From positions 1 through 55,755 of the forward strand of contig JALEFZ010000063.1 of the NCBI GenBank assembly GCA_022760475.1: 55,755 nt of DNA, written 5' to 3'. The translations under genes and the position numbers were made by a program. How positions within the stretch are numbered: position 1 is the first letter of the stretch; every line of letters starts with the position of its first letter. The DNA comes from Bacteroidia bacterium. GTDB taxonomy: Bacteria > Bacteroidota > Bacteroidia > J057. This document shows positions 33,437 to 42,180 of the stretch, piece by piece. The notes beneath the pieces are model-generated. The model saw nothing but the letters and a program-made list of their open reading frames with translations, ran no database searches and was not told the origin of the DNA.

Positions 33437-34473
33437 TTAATGCAGAAGAGGTGAAGTTAACCCAGTATAGCCACGGCGCTGGGTGTGGATGTAAGATTTC
33501 CCCTAAGGTTCTAAGCACAATACTGAAATCCAAGCACAGTTTTATTCCTGATTCAAACCTGATCGTCGGAAATGATACCAGGGATGACGCGGCCGTTTAT
33601 GACCTTGGAGATGGAACAGCCATCATCAGCACGACAGATTTTTTTATGCCTATCGTAGACGATCCCATTGATTTTGGCAGAATTGCTTCAGTTAACGCCA
33701 TCAGTGATGTCTATGCGATGGGGGGAACTCCCTTCATGGCTATTGCTATATTGGGTTGGCCGATCGATAAACTGCCCGCTGAAGTTGCACAGCAAGTACT
33801 CGATGGAGCAAGGCTCGCTTGCAAAGAGGCAAGGATTACCCTGGCAGGAGGCCATAGCATTGACAGCCCAGAACCCATTTTTGGTTTGGCAGTAACTGGG
33901 AGGATAAATGTGGCAAATATCAGGAGGAATTCAGGTGCATTGCCCGGAAATAAACTTTTCCTGACAAAACCGCTGGGAGTGGGAGCCTTGACAACTGCTC
34001 AGAAGAAAGGAAAACTTCTTCCTGAGCACACCCATATCGCCCGCGATCAAATGGTCATGCTGAATACCGTAGGTGAAGCCATGGCGAAACTACCCTATGT
34101 GAAGGCCATGACAGATGTAACTGGATTTGGACTCTTGGGTCATCTGTCTGAAATGTGCGAAGGGAGCCGTACTTCGGCTGTGATTGAGTTCAATAAGGTC
34201 CCGAAAATTCCTGAACTGGATTATTACCTGGGAGAAGGCACAATCCCTGGAGGAACTTCGCGAAATTGGTCAAGCTATGAACATTTGGTCAATGATATCC
34301 CTGAATATCAACGACATGTTCTCTGCGATCCCCAAACAAGCGGGGGACTTATGATGGCCGTTGTGCCTGAGTATGAAAGGGAATTCATGCAGTTTGCACA
34401 AGGGATGGGCTATCAGTTGGAAGCATTTGGCTATATGACTGAACCCACAGATCCTTTGATCACTGTGGCCTAA
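33433..34473 (+). CDS. selD: selenide, water dikinase (selenophosphate synthetase)
   Basis: A 346-residue enzyme that makes selenophosphate from selenide and ATP. The N-terminal active-site loop [12 protein letters not shown] has cysteine C18 at the catalytic place (E. coli C17), with K21 following; there is no in-frame UGA selenocysteine. Mg/ATP motifs include [46 protein letters not shown] and [13 protein letters not shown]. Its start overlaps the end of selU (ATGA), so the pair is translationally coupled. The pairing indicates selenium use for tRNA modification; no selA/selB is visible here. Confidence 0.97.
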   Translation: MINAEEVKLTQYSHGAGCGCKISPKVLSTILKSKHSFIPDSNLIVGNDTRDDAAVYDLGDGTAIISTTDFFMPIVDDPIDFGRIASVNAISDVYAMGGTPFMAIAILGWPIDKLPAEVAQQVLDGARLACKEARITLAGGHSIDSPEPIFGLAVTGRINVANIRRNSGALPGNKLFLTKPLGVGALTTAQKKGKLLPEHTHIARDQMVMLNTVGEAMAKLPYVKAMTDVTGFGLLGHLSEMCEGSRTSAVIEFNKVPKIPELDYYLGEGTIPGGTSRNWSSYEHLVNDIPEYQRHVLCDPQTSGGLMMAVVPEYEREFMQFAQGMGYQLEAFGYMTEPTDPLITVA

Positions 34474-34538
34474 AAAACGAATTTAACATCGGTATTCAAT
34501 AAGCCTTAAAAACGAGGTACAGCGAACTATTTTTATTC

Positions 34539-34584
34539 GGGTCAATGAACTTATGGGTGGACAAGCCCGTAAATTCATTGACCC
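34539..34584 (+). promoter_or_regulatory. long hairpin between selD and the M15 peptidase gene
   Basis: GGGTCAATGAA (34539-34549) and TTCATTGACCC (34574-34584) form a perfect 11-bp stem, with a further inner stem (ATGGG/CCCGT, 34553-34570). No T-run follows, so it is a poor terminator. It contains the most upstream ATG (34553) of the downstream frame, which would be buried in the stem. It may be a leader structure or a short repeat element. Confidence 0.6.
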
Positions 34585-34618
34585 ATTTAATGTAGTATCC
34601 TCCATTCAACAGCCTGGC

Positions 34619-35362
34619 ATGTACCGGAAAAGACAATTTTTCATTTCTATAGCCGTGTTGGCTATTCTGTTTATCTCAGCCTATTTATCCTCCTATCGAG
34701 TTCGAGATCGTTTGTTGATATTGCGATATGATTTCTTCCATAGGAATGAAATCGTAAAAGGAGCTGAACAAATCGATGAGGTACTCTCCAAATATGAAAA
34801 GCTCAGCTACAAGGAGTTGCCTGCTGACTACAAAAAAAATACCCTTTCTGATCAGGAACCATTTGCCAAAATGCTCCGAAACTCTGTCTACTATCTCATT
34901 CCTGCTGAAGATGTGTACAAAAGAATAGTAGGACCTTACAGGATCAGAAACTTCATGCCCAAAGATGCTTCCTATAAGTCCTCCAAGGATAGAATTGATG
35001 GGAAAATAGTGTGGCTGGTAGATAAACGGGTACTCAAGAAATTGCTATTGCTTCAAAATATGCTTGAAGAAAAAGGCTACGATGGCAATGCATTCCATGT
35101 AGTCAATGGCTATCGCCATCCAGCTTACAATAAAAAGGTGGGTGGAGCTTCCAAAAGTAGACATATACTCGGCCAGGCGATTGATATTTCCATTAAGGAC
35201 ATAAATAAAGATGGACGGACAAACAAGGCTGATAAAAAAATTGTCCTCGAATTATTAGATAAAAAAATCATCAAGAGTTTTGGGGGATTGGGCCTTTACC
35301 CCAAATCACAGTCTGTTCATTTGGATGTAAGAGGCTACAGAGCAAGGTGGGATAGCTACTGA
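34619..35362 (+). CDS. membrane-anchored M15-type peptidase (D-Ala-D-Ala carboxypeptidase-like)
   Basis: A 247-residue protein. One N-terminal membrane helix (FFISIAVLAILFISAYL) is followed by a spacer and a C-terminal metal-dependent peptidase M15 domain. Zinc-site motifs are H182-xxx-G-x-x-x-D189 in SRHILGQAIDISI and H234 in VHLDVRG, with NGYRHPAYNKKVGGASKS before them, as in Peptidase_M15_3/DUF882. These enzymes cut peptidoglycan stem peptides in the periplasm. The frame opens at ATG 34553, but that start lies inside a long hairpin and adds a hydrophilic lead; ATG 34619 directly precedes the anchor. It is convergent with the ECF42 gene, one base apart. Confidence 0.8.
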   Translation: MYRKRQFFISIAVLAILFISAYLSSYRVRDRLLILRYDFFHRNEIVKGAEQIDEVLSKYEKLSYKELPADYKKNTLSDQEPFAKMLRNSVYYLIPAEDVYKRIVGPYRIRNFMPKDASYKSSKDRIDGKIVWLVDKRVLKKLLLLQNMLEEKGYDGNAFHVVNGYRHPAYNKKVGGASKSRHILGQAIDISIKDINKDGRTNKADKKIVLELLDKKIIKSFGGLGLYPKSQSVHLDVRGYRARWDSY

Positions 35363-35363
35363 T

Positions 35364-36593
35364 TTAGTTGAGTTGCTCAATCTTAGCTTGAAGAAACTCC
35401 TTATCTGCCTCCGATTTTGCCAATTTTAAGGCAGTATTCAAATGCTCTTTATGCTTTTCGAGGCTGATTCCCTTATACAGATCTGCCAGTAGGGCATGGT
35501 AAAGGTGACTTTTGTCCAGGTTAATTTTTAGCGCTTCAGTTAGGGCTATCTCTTTACTCCTTGCCTTGGATAAGGCCAATGTCCGATTCAATGCTGCCAC
35601 GGGTGAGTATTCTATTTGTAATAGGCGATTGTATAATTGAAGGATATTCTCCCATTTCTCTTTCGAATCTTCCTTCCTACAATGCCAATATGCGATGGCA
35701 GCTTCGTAATGGTACTTGCTCGCTTTGTGGCCTTGCGCGGCCTGATTCAGGAAATAATCCCCTTTTCGGATCAAGTCCATGTCCCAATCGGCTTCATTTT
35801 GCTCTTCATAAAGGAGGTATTTCCCCTCAGGGCTAACCCTTGATTCAAATCTTGAGGAATGAAAACACATCAATGCCATGAGTGCACGGGTCGCAGGTAT
35901 GTTTGTTTCCTCGCAACCGATGAGTAGGTAGGTCAAGCGCATAGCCTCATAGCATAAATCCTTCCTAAGAATGTTATTTTGAGTTGAGGAGTAATAGCCT
36001 TCATTATAGAGCAAGTAAATTGTCCGCAAGACTGGCTGAAGGCGATCAGATATTTCTGCATGGGGGGGCAAATCGACAGGGATATTGGCCTTTCTAAGTT
36101 TTTCTTTTGCCCTATACAACCGCTTATTAATGGTATCCTTGTTGCTGAGGAAGGCTTGGGCGATTTCTTCAATTCCAAATCCACAAAGAATCCTCAAGGC
36201 AAGCCCAATCTGTGCTTCTACAGATATTAGGGGGGAACAAATCGCAAAAATCATCTTCAATTGACTATCCTGGATATTTTGATCCGTCAGGTCAACTTCG
36301 AATTCCTCGATATTTTTTCGGTCTTCCTTTATTTTAACTGAGACCTTGTCCGAAAAAACTTTATCCCTTCGAAGGGAATCTTTGGTTTTGTTTTTTGCAA
36401 CCGTATAAAGCCATGCTGTTGGATTGGTCGGGATTCCCTTGCTGCCCCAACTTTCTGCTGCTAATAAAAAGGTATCATTGACAATGTCCTCAGCCACAGC
36501 AATGTTGGCAATCCCAAACAACTTACAGAGTACAGAAATGATCTTTCTGTACTCTGTTTTGAATAGGTGGGGAATCAATTCATTTTCTTTCAT
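35364..36593 (-). CDS. ECF42-type RNA polymerase sigma factor with C-terminal TPR extension
   Basis: A 409-residue sigma factor. Region 2 spans about 10-80 (AEDIVNDTFLLAAESWG, NPTAWLYTVAKNKTKDSLRR) and region 4 about 110-170 (GFGIEEIAQAFLSNKDTINKRLYRAKEKLRK). The long C-terminal half begins RTIYLLYNEGYYSS and ends in TPR-like helices (ALNRTLALSKARSKEIALTEAL). This is the layout of the ECF42 group, which lacks a classical anti-sigma factor, is controlled through its own extension and is encoded next to a DGPF protein. Here the DGPF gene lies 16 nt upstream on the same strand. Target genes probably include this pair; the stimulus is unknown. Confidence 0.92.
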   Translation of the reverse strand: MKENELIPHLFKTEYRKIISVLCKLFGIANIAVAEDIVNDTFLLAAESWGSKGIPTNPTAWLYTVAKNKTKDSLRRDKVFSDKVSVKIKEDRKNIEEFEVDLTDQNIQDSQLKMIFAICSPLISVEAQIGLALRILCGFGIEEIAQAFLSNKDTINKRLYRAKEKLRKANIPVDLPPHAEISDRLQPVLRTIYLLYNEGYYSSTQNNILRKDLCYEAMRLTYLLIGCEETNIPATRALMALMCFHSSRFESRVSPEGKYLLYEEQNEADWDMDLIRKGDYFLNQAAQGHKASKYHYEAAIAYWHCRKEDSKEKWENILQLYNRLLQIEYSPVAALNRTLALSKARSKEIALTEALKINLDKSHLYHALLADLYKGISLEKHKEHLNTALKLAKSEADKEFLQAKIEQLN

Positions 36594-36609
36594 CCTACCT
36601 TAGTCCTGC

Positions 36610-36951
36610 TTAGTTGATAGGTATGATGTTCCTTACTTCGACATGCCCACCTACATGAAGAATGGGGCATCCCTCTGCCAACTTCATGGCCTCATCGAGC
36701 GATGCGGCCTTTGCGATAAGGTACCCACCTATGATTTCTTTTACCTCAGCATAGGGACCATCGGTAACGATGCCATCCGGCTTAAGGGTTTTGCCCTCAT
36801 AGCCTAATTGGTTGGTACTGGAAAATTTACCTTGCCCAGCAATCCCTCCTATCCAGTCTTGCCACTGCTTTATGCTTTCCTGAAGTTGTTCGGGAGAAAG
36901 TTCCATGGAAGGATCAGGGCTGTGTCTGAAAATCATCATAAATTCGTTCAT
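36610..36951 (-). CDS. DGPF/YCII-related protein, ECF42 partner
   Basis: A 113-residue protein of the YCII-like DGPF family (PhnB-adjacent group). It starts NEFMMIFRHSPD, has DGPYAEVKEIIGGYLIAKA with the name motif as DGPY at 64-67, and ends in CPILHVGGHVEVRNI. These small dimeric ferredoxin-like proteins accompany ECF42 sigma factors across many phyla. Their biochemical role is not established. It is the first gene of the minus-strand operon, with the sigma gene 16 nt behind it. Confidence 0.9.
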   Translation of the reverse strand: MNEFMMIFRHSPDPSMELSPEQLQESIKQWQDWIGGIAGQGKFSSTNQLGYEGKTLKPDGIVTDGPYAEVKEIIGGYLIAKAASLDEAMKLAEGCPILHVGGHVEVRNIIPIN

Positions 36952-37061
36952 ACATGTAATTTTTTAAATGTTTCACCCCTACTACGAATGACGATTTACA
37001 AATTGGACACTTATTTATTTTTTTTCATATAAAGTTTAATTTTTTCTTGTGGCCAGACAGA

Positions 37062-37496
37062 TCACAGTTTTATTTCTACCATCATCATCAGGATCAATAG
37101 CAAGGCAATACTTCCCAGTATGCTGGTAAAACGTCCCATTCTTTTTGATTTGACCCATCCAGAAAGTGAAATGATAGCTATCATTGAAAAGATCCCTGTT
37201 ATGAAGGTTATCATGCCCACTAAGCGAGGTATAATGAGGTCATTTCCTGTGATGTTGCCAGCGAAGGGAAACCCTTTTGTCGTCATCAACAGGATTTTGG
37301 TCATGGCAAATATGGAAATTAGAAAGGAGGCTGCTGAAAAAGCTGCTGCCCGGAAAAGGTTGGTGTGTACGCGTGTATCGCTTTTTTCAGCGAGTAGAGA
37401 TACAATGACAGCCAAAGAAAATCCACCCAGTAGGGCAGATAAAAAGATAAGCTGATTGGCCAATTCGTTCCAGTATCCGATGCTAGCTTCTGTCAT
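37062..37496 (-). CDS. four-helix membrane protein of unknown function
   Basis: A 144-residue protein with four predicted transmembrane helices (LIFLSALLGGFSLAVIVSLL, FSAASFLISIFAMTKILLM, LVGMITFITGIFSMIAIISL, ILGSIALLLILMMMVEI). It has no charged motif that suggests catalysis and no family I can name. It lies about 110 nt upstream of the DGPF-ECF42 operon on the same strand, so it could be co-regulated, but there is room for a separate promoter. Confidence 0.65.
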   Translation of the reverse strand: MTEASIGYWNELANQLIFLSALLGGFSLAVIVSLLAEKSDTRVHTNLFRAAAFSAASFLISIFAMTKILLMTTKGFPFAGNITGNDLIIPRLVGMITFITGIFSMIAIISLSGWVKSKRMGRFTSILGSIALLLILMMMVEIKL

Positions 37497-37599
37497 GTTT
37501 TTTCAATTTAGGTAGTTGGAGCAATTCAAGTTTGAAACAATCAACGGATAAAAAATAGCTTCTCCCAGTGAAGAAAGGTGTAATCTAACGGGACATTAC

Positions 37600-37636
37600 A
37601 AAAAAGGTCTCTGAATTAATTTCAGAGACCTTTTTT
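37600..37636 (-). terminator. bidirectional terminator after the OmpA-family gene
   Basis: A 16-bp perfect stem, starting AAAAAAGGTCTCTGAA at 37600 and mirrored at 37621-37636, has a 5-nt loop. T6 runs appear on both strands. It ends the minus-strand gene at 37657 and would also stop plus-strand transcription. Confidence 0.93.
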
Positions 37637-37656
37637 GTATGTTGTTGAGCTTAGAA

Positions 37657-39408
37657 TCATTCTTTGAGACTAATCACAACACGTCTATTTTTCTTCCTGT
37701 CCTTTTCTGATTTCTCAACGGTGGAAAGGTCATTTTCTCCCTTGGCTTCTACGACAATCTGATCGGCAGAGGCTCCTGCAGCAATCAGCCTGCTTTTTAC
37801 ATCATTCGCCCTTTGGGTAGATAATTTCATGTTGTAGCTGCTAGAGCCTTCGCTGGATGCGTGTCCTACGATTTTTATGGTCAGTTTGCTGTTAGTCTTT
37901 AGCAGATCAGCCAATTGTCCAAGGTATGGGAAGTATTCGTTTTTAACCGCAGTTTCATTTTGTCCGAAAATTAAAGTCCCATTTTTATCCAGAAACTCAA
38001 TTAGCTCCCCATTCTTGATAGGAGTTTTTGCAGAAGGAGTTGGTAGGCCTCTTGTTTCAATTTGTTTAACCGTGGAGTCAGTTTTGGTGATTTTCTTTCC
38101 TTCTAACTTAAAGGTGCTGGCCATCTGGCAATTGGCAGCGTCTGAAACGGTAACGGTATATTCTCCTGGACATAGGTTTGAAAGGTCTCTTTCATTTTTT
38201 CCATTGCTCCATTCGTAAGAATAAGGAGGAACGCCCCCCGAAACTTTCAGGTTGATTTTACCTTTACAGCTTTCAGCAGTAGTATTTCCACTGGCAAAAC
38301 CATCTACAGATAATGGAGAAGGAATCTGGATATTGATGGCTTGCTTACAAGCTTCGGTTTTAGGCTGGATCGTCGCTACAATATTGGTTCCAGGACAAAG
38401 TCCACTTTGGCTAAGTCCTCCTTCTTTGGTGGTGCTGTCATTGATGAAGTTCCAGGCAATGTTATAGTCCTCTGCCTTTCCTTCAAGGATATTCAGTTTG
38501 ACAGATGCGTCGCAATTGTCTCCACAAGAAAGGTTTAGGCTTTTATCTGCATAGGAGGTATTTGACTTGAAGCTATTCTTTTCAATGAATACCCCCGAGT
38601 CCAGACTCCCATCACTCAAGTCTGCAATCGCCAGTTTGAAGTGATAAGTTTTACAGGGGATTACTTTTACCTTGGCCTGGAGGGTAGTAGTAAATCCATC
38701 ATACTGGATTTTGAGAGAGTCCCTGAAGTTCCTGATTTCATTAGAAACATAGTACTGAGAAAAGTCCGGCAACTTTTTATTTGGATCTCCTGTGTAAACT
38801 TTCTTTTTCCCCGAGTGGATTGTATTCACTGCCACTGGCCATTCGGGATTCTCTCCTACAGTTGCAATGTTAATCGCTTTTCTTTCAAATGGACCATCAA
38901 TACCTGGGCCACTTACAAAAAAGCCAAAAACATCATTGTACCTCGACCCCACATATTCAGGGTATTCCTCAGATCCAAAAATGTAGTTGAAGCTGATTTC
39001 ATTCCCGACTGGCGTGATGTCAAATTCCAGGATACACCTGTCTACGATAGAACGGGTAGTGTCGGATAACTTCGAAAGGTCTTTGTCTTTGATGAAAACT
39101 TTGTTTGATTTTGACAAAGATGTCTTATTGTTAGGACCCATTGCATTGATGGCTTTTCCCGTGGTCAGGAGGATCCCGTCTTTCAACGAAAGGTGGCTTT
39201 GGTCTACCGGGTGGGAAAAAATTCCCGATGCACCGGCAGGGCAACTTAGAGAAACATTCTCAAAATAAACCCCATTGTCTACGAGCATGTCCACCAATTG
39301 CTCTTTGGTGGCAGTGGTATCAACAAATAATTGGGCTTTTGCTTTTGGAACTATAAAAATTAGTGCTGCAAAAAGGATCAGTTTGTAAAATCTAGGTAAA
39401 TAATTCAT
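37657..39408 (-). CDS. surface protein: choice-of-anchor L, SprB-like repeat and OmpA domain
   Basis: A 583-residue exported protein. A signal peptide (about 1-26) ends in KAKAQ. A choice-of-anchor L domain spans about 40-270 (ILLTTGKAINAMGPNN, FNYIFGSEEYPEYVGSRYND, VFGFFVSGPGIDGPF). A cysteine-rich section follows, then one SprB-like repeat (GGVPPYSYEWSNG, LCPGEYTVTVSDAANC). A C-terminal OmpA-like domain (about 470-583) has KIVGHASSEGSSSYNMKLS and the peptidoglycan-binding NRRV. Anchor-L and SprB modules usually occur in huge T9SS adhesins, whereas an OmpA domain binds peptidoglycan from the periplasm. That mix suggests an outer-membrane-linked tether. It is a single gene with its own terminator. 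Confidence 0.85.
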   Translation of the reverse strand: MNYLPRFYKLILFAALIFIVPKAKAQLFVDTTATKEQLVDMLVDNGVYFENVSLSCPAGASGIFSHPVDQSHLSLKDGILLTTGKAINAMGPNNKTSLSKSNKVFIKDKDLSKLSDTTRSIVDRCILEFDITPVGNEISFNYIFGSEEYPEYVGSRYNDVFGFFVSGPGIDGPFERKAINIATVGENPEWPVAVNTIHSGKKKVYTGDPNKKLPDFSQYYVSNEIRNFRDSLKIQYDGFTTTLQAKVKVIPCKTYHFKLAIADLSDGSLDSGVFIEKNSFKSNTSYADKSLNLSCGDNCDASVKLNILEGKAEDYNIAWNFINDSTTKEGGLSQSGLCPGTNIVATIQPKTEACKQAINIQIPSPLSVDGFASGNTTAESCKGKINLKVSGGVPPYSYEWSNGKNERDLSNLCPGEYTVTVSDAANCQMASTFKLEGKKITKTDSTVKQIETRGLPTPSAKTPIKNGELIEFLDKNGTLIFGQNETAVKNEYFPYLGQLADLLKTNSKLTIKIVGHASSEGSSSYNMKLSTQRANDVKSRLIAAGASADQIVVEAKGENDLSTVEKSEKDRKKNRRVVISLKE

Positions 39409-39694
39409 GAGCTAGGCTATTATAGGTGTTTAGGTAAATCTTCTTTAACTATCTCCCGCTAGTATTAAGTCTATTTCTTCACTTTAATCTTTCTTCATAT
39501 GACAAAGACTTCCAGGCTGGGGGACAGATGGAGTCAAAAGAACGAAAATCAAAAGATTTTTATTCGAGAAATTCAATAAATCTGATGCGCCTAATTTATG
39601 ATTTTTCGTATAAAATTAAATCAAAATGTGTATGAATTTTCCTTAACATAGAAATTATTGGAAAAGCGGGCTTATGCTAGAAAGCTGAAATGAG

Positions 39695-41035
39695 TTATTG
39701 ACTCGCTGTAAAGTTAAATTTTCCTTGTTTGTGGGCTTTTTTAAATGATTTCCAGTCTTGCCTTAGCTGCTCTGCCATTTTGTAGGCAAAATTGGATATG
39801 TCTTCGGAAAAGCTTTCAGGATTGATGGAATGTAAAATTGACCTGGCAATATCTGAATATACCTCTATGAGAGCCGTATCTACCTGCAAATGAGCCACTG
39901 CCAGGGCTTTGCCACAGGCTTTTGCATAGCTGCTAAAATCATCTTCTTTTTTTAGGGTTGCCAAGTCTACCCGCATCTTATGGGGACTTCTTTTTCTGAC
40001 CAGATAGCTTAATTCCCTGATATTGGTGTAGCCATACCATGGATTGGCATTGGGTAAATGGACATTCTCTGCATAGGCCACCCTGGATCCCTCCGTAGCA
40101 AAATTGAGCAGACCTCCTCCAATGTAGGGGGAAAGAACAGACGCACGTTCCTGTTTCAATTCAAGAACTAACATTTCAGATTTGCCGCCCCTTAGAATTT
40201 CTACCAGGGCATAATACCTCCATAAACCAATGCTGCCAGTACCTGAGCCTGTTTTAGTGGCAAGGTCAAGTACAACAAGGCTATCGGGCGGAGTGGGCAA
40301 ACTTTTTAAGTAATTATTCAAGGATGCCTGAACGTCGGCAAATAGCTTGGGGTTATTTTCTCCGATCCTTTCTACTTCATCTGTATTTTTGAACCTTGGA
40401 ATCGGGCTATTTGCATCCAGAAATTTCTGTTGAATGAATTTTTTTGCCTTGATATCGGCGGACTTTGCTAATACCTTTTTAATTACACCTGGGCTATTTT
40501 TTTTGTCAAAAGTAAGCTCAAAATTTTCCTTTTCATTTGATTTACGAATAGTTTTGAGGTAGGCTTCTACAAAATTTTCAGTGATCTCCTTCGCATCTTT
40601 TTTCTTCATTCCAGCCTCAAGAGCCGAGAGGTAACAACTAATGGCTCCTCGCTTCACATCCCATGTAAATGGAGCAAAATTTGACTCGTCGAAATCGTTC
40701 AAGCCCCAGATGAGCGAGCCTTCATCCGTTTCCATTACTCCGTAGTTGTCCAAATGGACATCTCCTATGCATAGCACAATACTTTTATCTGCATCCGTCC
40801 CATAAAAATCCCTGTACATCAGGTCTGCTGTCCCACGAAGGAATACAAAGGGGGACTGGGTGAGTTTGTCAAATTTTCTTTCTGCCCCATCAGGATTATT
40901 GGAAATGATGCCCTCATTATAACTGAGAAGGGCTTCGATGACATAGGCAGCTCTTTCTTTTTCAGATAATTGGCTTGGGTGGAAGGTATAATCTTCATTT
41001 CTGACCGGATGGGACAGGCTTCTTGGAGTAGGCAT
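39695..41035 (-). CDS. DUF2252 family protein
   Basis: A 446-residue protein of DUF2252, a family with a protein-kinase-like/aminoglycoside phosphotransferase-like core. Motifs are SPFVFLRGTADLMYRDF near 62, CIGDVHLDNYG near 90 (the catalytic-loop-like HLDN), LNDFDESNFAPFTWDVKR near 112, and LATKTGSGTGSIGLWRYYALVE. No signal peptide. Substrate is unknown and I do not assign an activity. It is followed downstream by the OmpA-family gene with about 290 nt between, so the genes are probably separate units. Confidence 0.85.
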   Translation of the reverse strand: MPTPRSLSHPVRNEDYTFHPSQLSEKERAAYVIEALLSYNEGIISNNPDGAERKFDKLTQSPFVFLRGTADLMYRDFYGTDADKSIVLCIGDVHLDNYGVMETDEGSLIWGLNDFDESNFAPFTWDVKRGAISCYLSALEAGMKKKDAKEITENFVEAYLKTIRKSNEKENFELTFDKKNSPGVIKKVLAKSADIKAKKFIQQKFLDANSPIPRFKNTDEVERIGENNPKLFADVQASLNNYLKSLPTPPDSLVVLDLATKTGSGTGSIGLWRYYALVEILRGGKSEMLVLELKQERASVLSPYIGGGLLNFATEGSRVAYAENVHLPNANPWYGYTNIRELSYLVRKRSPHKMRVDLATLKKEDDFSSYAKACGKALAVAHLQVDTALIEVYSDIARSILHSINPESFSEDISNFAYKMAEQLRQDWKSFKKAHKQGKFNFTASQ

Positions 41036-41230
41036 AGACTTTTAACTTGTATCTGCTGTGGGGAGTTCAGAGGGCTTAACTTGATATTCGATTGCCACCA
41101 ATTGATTAAGTAGTCGAGCAATCTCATTTCGGCATCCTTTGGGCCATTTTTTCCAAAAATACCGAATTCAATATGCTCAACTATTTAAGTTCAGGTTCAA
41201 ACCAGATTTTACAGAATATTCAAAAATTTT

Positions 41231-41824
41231 CTAAAACACAATTTCAGCCTGTATGAGCTGATTTATGTCTTGATGACTTAGAGGCAGGATTCCGAAACGT
41301 TTCTTTAAAGAATCAAGCATTAGCTGGCCTTGTGCTGGTGTAGTTCCCAGTATGGCTTCCTTGGCAAGAAGAACTTTGAAATCAAGTTCGTAGGCATCAA
41401 TTGAAGTTTGACCTACGCAGTTATCAGTAGAGTAGCCACATATCACTAGCCTGTTGCAACTTAGGGACTTCAATTGAGTTTCGAGCTCAGTTCTTAGAAA
41501 TGCACTCAATCGGGTCTTGGTAAGGATGACTTCGTTTTTGACTTTTTTTACCATAGGGGAATATTTCGCCTCCCTGCTGCCTTCAATTAATCTTGCTACA
41601 TTATTTTCCAATGCCCATTGATTCCAGGTACTCTTATCTGCTTTATGAACTGTCTGTACTTTGAAGATGGGAAGCTCATGAGCCTCAAATAATTCAATGA
41701 GTTGGTTGGTATTTTGTATCAATGAATTTACAGAATCCAACTTTTCCTTACTTCCAACCTCCAGGAACCATCTTTGTAGATCTATAACCAATAAGGCTGT
41801 GCGATTTTTAATTTTATGGGTCAT
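41231..41824 (-). CDS. isochorismatase-like cysteine hydrolase
   Basis: A 197-residue member of the isochorismatase/nicotinamidase superfamily. The catalytic triad is D15 (ALLVIDLQRWF), K103 (ILTKTRLSAF) and C136 (GYSTDNCVGQTSIDAYE). Such enzymes hydrolyse amides or vinyl ethers; PncA-like metal-site residues after the first Asp are not evident, so nicotinamidase is less likely. The substrate cannot be named. It lies 195 nt upstream of the DUF2252 gene on the same strand. Confidence 0.88.
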   Translation of the reverse strand: MTHKIKNRTALLVIDLQRWFLEVGSKEKLDSVNSLIQNTNQLIELFEAHELPIFKVQTVHKADKSTWNQWALENNVARLIEGSREAKYSPMVKKVKNEVILTKTRLSAFLRTELETQLKSLSCNRLVICGYSTDNCVGQTSIDAYELDFKVLLAKEAILGTTPAQGQLMLDSLKKRFGILPLSHQDINQLIQAEIVF

Positions 41825-42180
41825 TCGACATTAGATTATAGAGATATTTTAATATAATTCCGTCAGATCAGCAAACATGAAATTAGGTTTCATTCCATTG
41901 TGTACGGCCTTTAAACTTCTGCCCAATACTGCCTAAAAGTATGTCATTTAACCTGGCTAATGAGCTGAAATCAATTACCAATTTCCTATTTGGAATTCTC
42001 AAGCCTTTTCCATAGAATTGTATGCATGCATAACATTTTATGAGTTTATCCCCTGCTGGCTTAGGCCTGGGGAAAGGTCTTTTTTCAGACAAATTGTTAT
42101 GCTTGCATAATATAATTTAAGGGGATTCAGGTCCTCATTTTGGTACTATTACTCCATCATTAGAAATATCAAAAGATCAC
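41825..42180. other. 356-nt divergent region between isochorismatase-like gene and fadN
   Basis: It contains the two inverted operator-like sites described separately (42017-42039 and 42091-42113). A 69-codon minus-strand frame at 41883-42092 crosses one of them and has no recognisable features. The fadN promoter is probably between or just after the two sites. Confidence 0.6.
42017..42113. promoter_or_regulatory. pair of inverted operator-like sites upstream of fadN-fadA
   Basis: The left site contains TATGCATGCATA (42021-42032), a perfect 12-bp palindrome. The right site contains TATGCTTGCATA (42099-42110) within TTATGC-TT-GCATAA. Read on opposite strands, the two 23-nt sites agree at 19 positions (TATGCAWGCATAACA core), and their centres are 78 bp apart. 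Repeated palindromes in front of a fatty-acid degradation operon suggest a dimeric repressor of TetR or similar type that responds to acyl-CoA. The regulator is not in this window. Confidence 0.55.

Noticed and set aside
33433..34473. Possible selenocysteine form of SelD
   Set aside because: The active-site position reads TGT/TGC cysteine codons (GAGCGC) and there is no in-frame UGA.
41883..42092. 69-codon minus-strand frame upstream of fadN
   Set aside because: It runs through the operator-like palindromes and has no domain; more likely regulatory DNA.
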